Assembly: GCA_002189105.1 (NCBI GenBank)
Contig: NIOB01000001.1
Location: forward strand, 1,240,001 to 1,304,000
DNA length: 64,000 nucleotides
From: Saccharibacillus soli
GTDB lineage: Bacteria; Bacillota; Bacilli; Paenibacillales; Paenibacillaceae
Direction of reading: 5' to 3'
The stretch's first letter is position 1, and the number at the start of each line of letters is the position of its first letter. Below are positions 60,070-64,000 of the stretch, piece by piece. The notes beneath the pieces are model-generated. The model searched no databases, had not been told where the DNA came from, and was given only the letters and a program-made list of their open reading frames with translations. The position numbers were made by a program, and so were the translations under genes.

Positions 60070-61494
60070 ATGCCAAACACAACGGTCTCGAAGGCCAGCT
60101 ATCGTGGGCTGATGATCTCGATTGGGTTGGGTGTCATGCTCAATCCGCTTAATTCGTCCATGGTGTCTGTCGCCATCCCCGCGCTGCAAAAAGCGTTCAA
60201 CATCGATTATACAAGCGTATCGTGGATCATCTTCGCGTTCTACGTCTCAAGCGCTGCCGCGCAGCCGATCATGGGCAAAGCCGGCGATCTGTTTGGACGC
60301 CGACGCCTATTTTTAAGCGGATTGGTTGTCGCTTTTGCGGCGTCTGCTCTTGCTCCCCTCTCCGCAAATTTTGTGTGGCTGATTGTGCTGCGAGTTGTGC
60401 AATCCATAGGGACCAGCATGATGGTTGCCGTAGGCATGGCGATCGTCCGTATCCATGTGCAAGAGCGGCAGAGCTCGGCACTTGCCACCTTGTCGGTTTT
60501 TCTGTCGGGCGCAGCGGCGATTGGGCCGTTTATCGGGGGGCTGCTGACCGCTCATTGGGGCTGGCAGGCGATCTTTCTGGCGAACCTGCCGTTCGCCGCA
60601 GTAGGTTTTGGACTGGCACGCAGAACCATTCCCTATGACGACAAACTTGCGGGGCCAGCCGCAGAATCCACCGATGGATCTTCTTTTCGCTCTCAGCTAA
60701 AACGAATTGACCTGCCGGGTGCCCTTCTGTTCGCTGTCGGACTGACCACGTTGTTCATCGGACTGCTGTCATTCGATCCGGGCCTTTCCCTTCGTACAGG
60801 GAATGGAGAAGCAGCTGCTTTGACGGCAATCGGTCTGCTTGTGTTCGTCGTATTCATTCGACATGAGCTTCGTGCGGCAGCACCGTTCATTCCACTGCGG
60901 TTATTCGCCCGGTATCCGACTATCAATCGTGTCAATCTGGAATTTATGCTGGCGAACTTACTGTTTTATGCCGTCTTTTTCGGTCTTCCTTCCTATTTGC
61001 AGCAGGTTCGTCATATGAGCGAATCCCATACGGGACTGCTGATGCTCAGTCTCGGCTTATGCTCGCTTATCTTTGCGCCCATTGCGGGCGGCTGGATTGA
61101 ACGCGCTGGAGCAGCTGCTGTGCTGCGGATTTCTGCACTGGTGATGACGGCAGGAGCGATCTTGCTTGTGGTCTTAAACCCCCACTCCCCTGTGTTTCTG
61201 ATCGTCCTCATCCTTGCCGCTTTTGGCATCGCCAACGGATTAAACGGTGTCGCCATGCAGTCGGCACTTTTCGCAAGCACACCGGTAGAGGCAGCCGGTG
61301 TCGTCTCGGGACTTTTCAACACCTTCCGTTATCTGGGCACCATCTTCTCATCCCTACTGATCGGCCTTGCAATGGGCGGCGAGTTCACCGGAAGCGGATT
61401 CCGAACATTAGGCATCGGTCTGACAATCGCGGCACTGCTCTTGCTGGCTTTGAGCCTTCCGCCACGTCCTGGCTCCAAACGACACAACAACTGA
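60070..61494 (+). CDS. MFS multidrug exporter, DHA2 (14-TM) family
   Basis: 474 aa, about fourteen hydrophobic segments. Motif A-like GKAGDLFGRRRLFLSG in loop 2-3 and the motif C-like FLSGAAAIGPFIGGLLTAHWGWQAIFLANLPF of drug/proton antiporters. The first helix carries the DHA2 pattern LGVMLNPLNSSMVSVAIPALQ. The ATG at 60070 follows AAGGAGG; an upstream in-frame ATG adds nothing conserved. Drug or toxin export likely; ligand unknown. Confidence 0.92.
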   Translation: MPNTTVSKASYRGLMISIGLGVMLNPLNSSMVSVAIPALQKAFNIDYTSVSWIIFAFYVSSAAAQPIMGKAGDLFGRRRLFLSGLVVAFAASALAPLSANFVWLIVLRVVQSIGTSMMVAVGMAIVRIHVQERQSSALATLSVFLSGAAAIGPFIGGLLTAHWGWQAIFLANLPFAAVGFGLARRTIPYDDKLAGPAAESTDGSSFRSQLKRIDLPGALLFAVGLTTLFIGLLSFDPGLSLRTGNGEAAALTAIGLLVFVVFIRHELRAAAPFIPLRLFARYPTINRVNLEFMLANLLFYAVFFGLPSYLQQVRHMSESHTGLLMLSLGLCSLIFAPIAGGWIERAGAAAVLRISALVMTAGAILLVVLNPHSPVFLIVLILAAFGIANGLNGVAMQSALFASTPVEAAGVVSGLFNTFRYLGTIFSSLLIGLAMGGEFTGSGFRTLGIGLTIAALLLLALSLPPRPGSKRHNN

Positions 61495-61502
61495 AAACAA
61501 CA

Positions 61503-61545
61503 AAAAAGCCGTCAATTTGCTGCTTAGGCGAATTAACGGCTTTTT
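61503..61545. terminator. Bidirectional terminator after the MFS gene
   Basis: AAAAAGCCGT/ACGGCTTTTT outer stem plus AATT/AATT inner pairing, with A and T runs on both sides. It serves the exporter on + and the small gene at 61557-61892 on -. Confidence 0.85.
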
Positions 61546-61556
61546 CATAAAGAATT

Positions 61557-61892
61557 TTACTTCGCTGCTTCGGCAGCGGCTTTTTTTGATTTGGCTGGAG
61601 ATTTACGCGTCTTCTTGGCGGCCGCTTCAGCTGCACGCCCTTCTTGGTACTCGCGCTCTATGCGCTCTGTGTTGGCTTGGCGAGCTTCTTTTAGCTGTTC
61701 AATTTCTTGGGATACTTTTTCTTGAGAGAGCGTATCTGTCATGCTGAGAAATTTCTCAAATGCGTCTGGATACATGAACGTTTTATTTTCGGTTTCGCCG
61801 GAAAACTCTACTTCAATCCGCTCATTTTCATTCTGAACGATCTGCCCTTGCCCGTAGGTAACGTGCTCTACCTCTTGTCCGATCAATCGCAT
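61557..61892 (-). CDS. Small protein with beta-barrel-like N-domain and histone-H1-like tail
   Basis: 111 aa. Residues 1-50 (GQEVEHVTYGQGQIVQNENERIEVEFSG, then ENKTFMYPDAFEKFL) resemble a small SH3/CarD-like beta domain seen in hypothetical proteins of Bacillus. Residues 55-90 are a charged helix. The last ~25 residues are almost only Ala, Lys, Ser, Pro and Arg (KKTRKSPAKSKKAAAEAAK), like a histone H1 tail, so nucleic-acid binding is plausible. No ribosome site is obvious beyond a GGAGCCAG close to the ATG. Function unknown. Confidence 0.75.
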   Translation of the reverse strand: MRLIGQEVEHVTYGQGQIVQNENERIEVEFSGETENKTFMYPDAFEKFLSMTDTLSQEKVSQEIEQLKEARQANTERIEREYQEGRAAEAAAKKTRKSPAKSKKAAAEAAK

Positions 61893-61963
61893 ATCGCTGG
61901 CTCCTCTTTGTATGTGTCCTTCCTTAATTGTAACACAAGAGGGTCAAGGCATGAAATTTTCAT

Positions 61964-62932
61964 TCAATTTGTTTTTTCACGCACATTCTGGATCAGAAGC
62001 TCGTCCAAAATTTCGCAGATTCCATACTGACCGGGTTCCAATTGGCGGGTGACGAAGCTTTCGACCTCTTTCGGTTCCAGATCGTACATCACTTCGATTT
62101 CCTTGGCAAACAACGTTAATTCTTCCTGCATCCAATTCGCCAGCTCCGGCACCGGTTCGGGTTCGATAGATCGGCCAAGCAGACGTTCCAGCCCTTCGAT
62201 ATAGGTGTTCAGCGGACGGACGCCTGAGATCTTAACGGCTTGGCCATGGTCGTCGGCCATGACGATTGTAGGGAAGCCCCTCACGCCGAGGCGGGCGGAC
62301 AGTGCAAAATCCTGCTCAAGCAGATTTTGGGCTTCTTCGGTTCCGGCTTCTTCCATAATGCTGCGTCCATCAAGCCCCATCTCATCCAAACGTTGAATCA
62401 ATATCTTCTCTTCCCCGATGTTCCGATCAAATACGAAGACGTCTTCGCGTGCCCGGCGCAGAAACTCGTTTTCGCGGCCCGGATAGCGGGCTTGAATCAC
62501 TTTAAATACGCGGCACGGCGGGTAAGACGAACGAATCGGGTCAGTCAGCCACAGGGAGCCGTCGATCGGCATGCGGGAATGTTGTCCGACTTCCCTCCAA
62601 TGCTGGGCGACATCCGAAGGCTGTCCGATTCCGTTGGCACGGTCGGCAAATCCTTCCCAACCAGGCAGCAGTCCGCCCATGACCGTGTGCAGACGTACAT
62701 GACGGCCGTACTGCCACAAGAAGCGGTTCAAGGACGGCTCAAGCGCCCAGCAGTGTGAACAGATCGGATCGGTTATATAATACAGGGTGATTTTGGCAGC
62801 CGGAGGCACAAATTCAAATGCTTCAATGCCGCTATCCTCTGCTTCGCCGCAGGCACCAGTCCGCAGGTCGCAGAATCCGCCGCCAGCTTCGGGAGTGTGA
62901 GGGTCCTTATGATTAGGGTTGGAATTATTCAT
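61964..62932 (-). CDS. DsbA-family thiol oxidoreductase (FrnE-like)
   Basis: 322 aa, no signal peptide, so cytoplasmic. Thioredoxin fold with active-site CSHC at residues 58-61 (YITDPICSHCWALEPSLNRFLWQYG) and the cis-Pro loop RGFPTIVMADDHG. An unusual N-terminal extension carries two more cysteines (Cys21, Cys28; FCDLRTGAC) and may bind metal or form a disulfide, as in SpxH/YjbH-like adaptors. Those proteins share this fold and deliver Spx to ClpXP, so this role cannot be excluded. It is divergent from an HxlR regulator that likely controls it. Confidence 0.82.
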   Translation of the reverse strand: MNNSNPNHKDPHTPEAGGGFCDLRTGACGEAEDSGIEAFEFVPPAAKITLYYITDPICSHCWALEPSLNRFLWQYGRHVRLHTVMGGLLPGWEGFADRANGIGQPSDVAQHWREVGQHSRMPIDGSLWLTDPIRSSYPPCRVFKVIQARYPGRENEFLRRAREDVFVFDRNIGEEKILIQRLDEMGLDGRSIMEEAGTEEAQNLLEQDFALSARLGVRGFPTIVMADDHGQAVKISGVRPLNTYIEGLERLLGRSIEPEPVPELANWMQEELTLFAKEIEVMYDLEPKEVESFVTRQLEPGQYGICEILDELLIQNVREKTN

Positions 62933-63020
62933 GTTAATCTTTCGTTCCTTTCTCTTGGGTTCTTGTCTATAATTATAAAAGGCAGGTTCGATTCGACAAG
63001 TACGATCATTTTTCTTACCA

Positions 63021-63037
63021 AGTATAAAAAGTATACT
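63021..63037. promoter_or_regulatory. Inverted repeat between dsbA-like and hxlR genes
   Basis: AGTATA-N5-TATACT. The right arm is a good -10 box for the HxlR gene. A candidate HxlR-family operator, 40 bp upstream of its start. Confidence 0.5.
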
Positions 63038-63076
63038 ATAGAGGTTTAACGCCCCTTATATGAAGGAGTAAATGCC

Positions 63077-63445
63077 ATGCAGTACAAAGAAAATTTGCAG
63101 CAACTCTGTCCCGCCACCTTTGCTTTTGGCGTGATCGGCGGCAAGTGGAATCTTCCCATTCTCTCGATTCTGTCACAGCAGCCGGTGGTTCGTTACAATG
63201 AATTGAAGCGCCAACTGGACGGCATTACCGGAACCATGCTGACGGCTTGTCTGAAGGAATTGATCGACTACGGAATTGTGCATCGGGAACAATATCCGGA
63301 GATTCCGCTGCGTGTTGAATATTCGCTGACTCATTCAGGCCGTGCGCTGGTGCCGCTGATTGCGTCCATTGTGGACTGGGGAGCCGCCCATATCGACTCG
63401 CTCACGCCCGATGAGCCGGGTGAATCCAAGAAGATCAGCCTTTAG
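63077..63445 (+). CDS. HxlR-family transcriptional regulator
   Basis: 122 aa winged helix. Conserved start with a single N-terminal Cys (QQLCPATFAFGVIGGKWNLPILSIL), then RYNELKRQLDGITGTMLTACLKELIDYGIVHREQYPEIPLRVEYSLTHSGRAL in outline. The Cys near residue 11 is the redox switch in YodB/HypR/QsrR-type members that sense quinones or disulfide stress. Divergence from a thiol oxidoreductase fits this. GAAGGAG lies upstream of the ATG. Confidence 0.93.
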   Translation: MQYKENLQQLCPATFAFGVIGGKWNLPILSILSQQPVVRYNELKRQLDGITGTMLTACLKELIDYGIVHREQYPEIPLRVEYSLTHSGRALVPLIASIVDWGAAHIDSLTPDEPGESKKISL

Positions 63446-63555
63446 TTTGCTAATGAAGCAGTATGGTGTCTTGGTAGTCCAAGTTCTTGAGAACGTTCCC
63501 GCCTCCATGATTAAATGTGGACAGTAATCCATTGCGGGAAAGAAGGCTGTCCGAT

Positions 63556-64000
63556 TGAAGAAAATAAGCACGGAACTGCTGCTGATCGCAGTGGGTGCCT
63601 TTGCTTTTGCGCTGGGCATTAATGTATTTGTGATTCCGCACGGGCTGGGTGAAGGCGGAGTTGTCGGCGTCACGGTCATCTTATATTATGTGCTGCATTG
63701 GTCGCCGGGCTTGACGGGACTGGTCATCAATCTGGCGCTGGTGGCGGTTGGTTATAAGCTGCTGTCTCGGAAGACCATCGCCTATACGATTGTGGCGGTC
63801 TCCTTCCATTCGCTGCTGCTTCATCTGACCGAACATTGGCGGATTGCTTCCAGCGATCTGATGGTCAATGCAATTTTCGGCGGAGCCATGATAGGACTGG
63901 GCATCGGCTTGATTATTCGGGCAGGTGGCACAACGGCAGGAACCGTCATCATCGCCCAACTGATGCACAAGTTCTGGGGCTGGAAGGTGAGTTATGCCCT
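63556..64000 (+). CDS. YitT-family membrane protein (3' partial)
   Basis: The frame is open from a TTG at 63556 to the end of the window (148 codons). AAGAAGG lies about eight bases upstream, and there is no ATG that would give the family's N-terminus. It encodes LKKISTELLLIAVGAFAFALGINVF, then PHGLGEGGVVGVTVILYY, and at least four hydrophobic helices with RAGGTTAGTVIIAQL, the pattern of the YitT (DUF161) family. Function is unknown in Bacillus. The C-terminal DUF2179 domain expected in the family would lie beyond the window. Confidence 0.8.

Overview
The window reads like a chromosome segment of a Gram-positive, spore-former-type Firmicute of the Paenibacillaceae (Paenibacillus or Saccharibacillus-like). 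I infer this from strong AGGAGG ribosome binding sites, many TTG/GTG starts, a BirA operator and CcpA-type cre sites, a YnzC-family (DUF896) protein, an S-layer-homology (SLH) surface protein, a multi-domain pectin-degrading exoenzyme and a YtrABC-like ABC cluster. No rRNA, tRNA, CRISPR array, phage or complete insertion sequence was seen. The first ~10 kb is visibly GC-rich; roughly 26-41 kb is more AT-rich and looks like accessory carbohydrate and efflux DNA.

1-6.9 kb: a nearly complete molybdenum-cofactor (Moco) cluster. A 5'-truncated ThiF/MoeB and moaB lie on +, moaC faces them on -, and moeA-mobB-moaE-moaD-mobA-moaA runs on + with overlapping stops and starts. A strongly folded ~147-nt element lies between moaB and moaC. 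7-9.7 kb: a small unknown gene and a three-gene polar amino-acid ABC importer. 9.8-16.6 kb: a regulator with two MerR-type DNA-binding domains, divergent from a UvrA-like ABC protein, then a BirA-controlled biotin ECF transporter (bioY-ecfA-ecfA'-ecfT). 16.6-20.2 kb: an EamA transporter and a DapA-family lyase/aldolase, divergent from a MocR regulator. 20.4-25.4 kb: a LiaS/DesK-type two-component system, an MMPL/RND transporter and a GNAT acetyltransferase.

25.4-36.6 kb: a decayed surface-protein fragment, a TetR/MFS efflux pair, then a minus-strand gene string for beta-glucosides (PTS EIIB, EIICA, 6-phospho-beta-glucosidase, MFS, aldo/keto reductase, CMD-family protein) under a LysR regulator. 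The EIIBCA permease gene is interrupted by an in-frame insertion carrying two stop codons. 35.8-38.8 kb: a GH35 beta-galactosidase and an AraC regulator. 39-41.8 kb: DUF896, a TetR regulator, a paired SMR pump and a GNAT protein, joined by three copies of one GATA-N8-TATC operator.

42-47.2 kb: a 1,699-aa SLH protein with ten cadherin/Ig-like repeats. 47.5-49.4 kb: a YtrABC-like ABC transporter with a GntR regulator. 49.5-56.3 kb: a 1,892-aa secreted rhamnogalacturonan lyase with two acetylesterase domains, a perfect cre site and a divergent AraC regulator. 56.4-64 kb: a GXWXG/DUF4334 protein, an old-yellow-enzyme reductase with a TetR repressor (shared CTTGAC-N6-GTCAAG operators and a probably leaderless repressor mRNA), a LysR/MFS pair, a small protein with a histone-H1-like tail, a DsbA-family protein divergent from an HxlR regulator, and the start of a YitT-family membrane protein running off the end.
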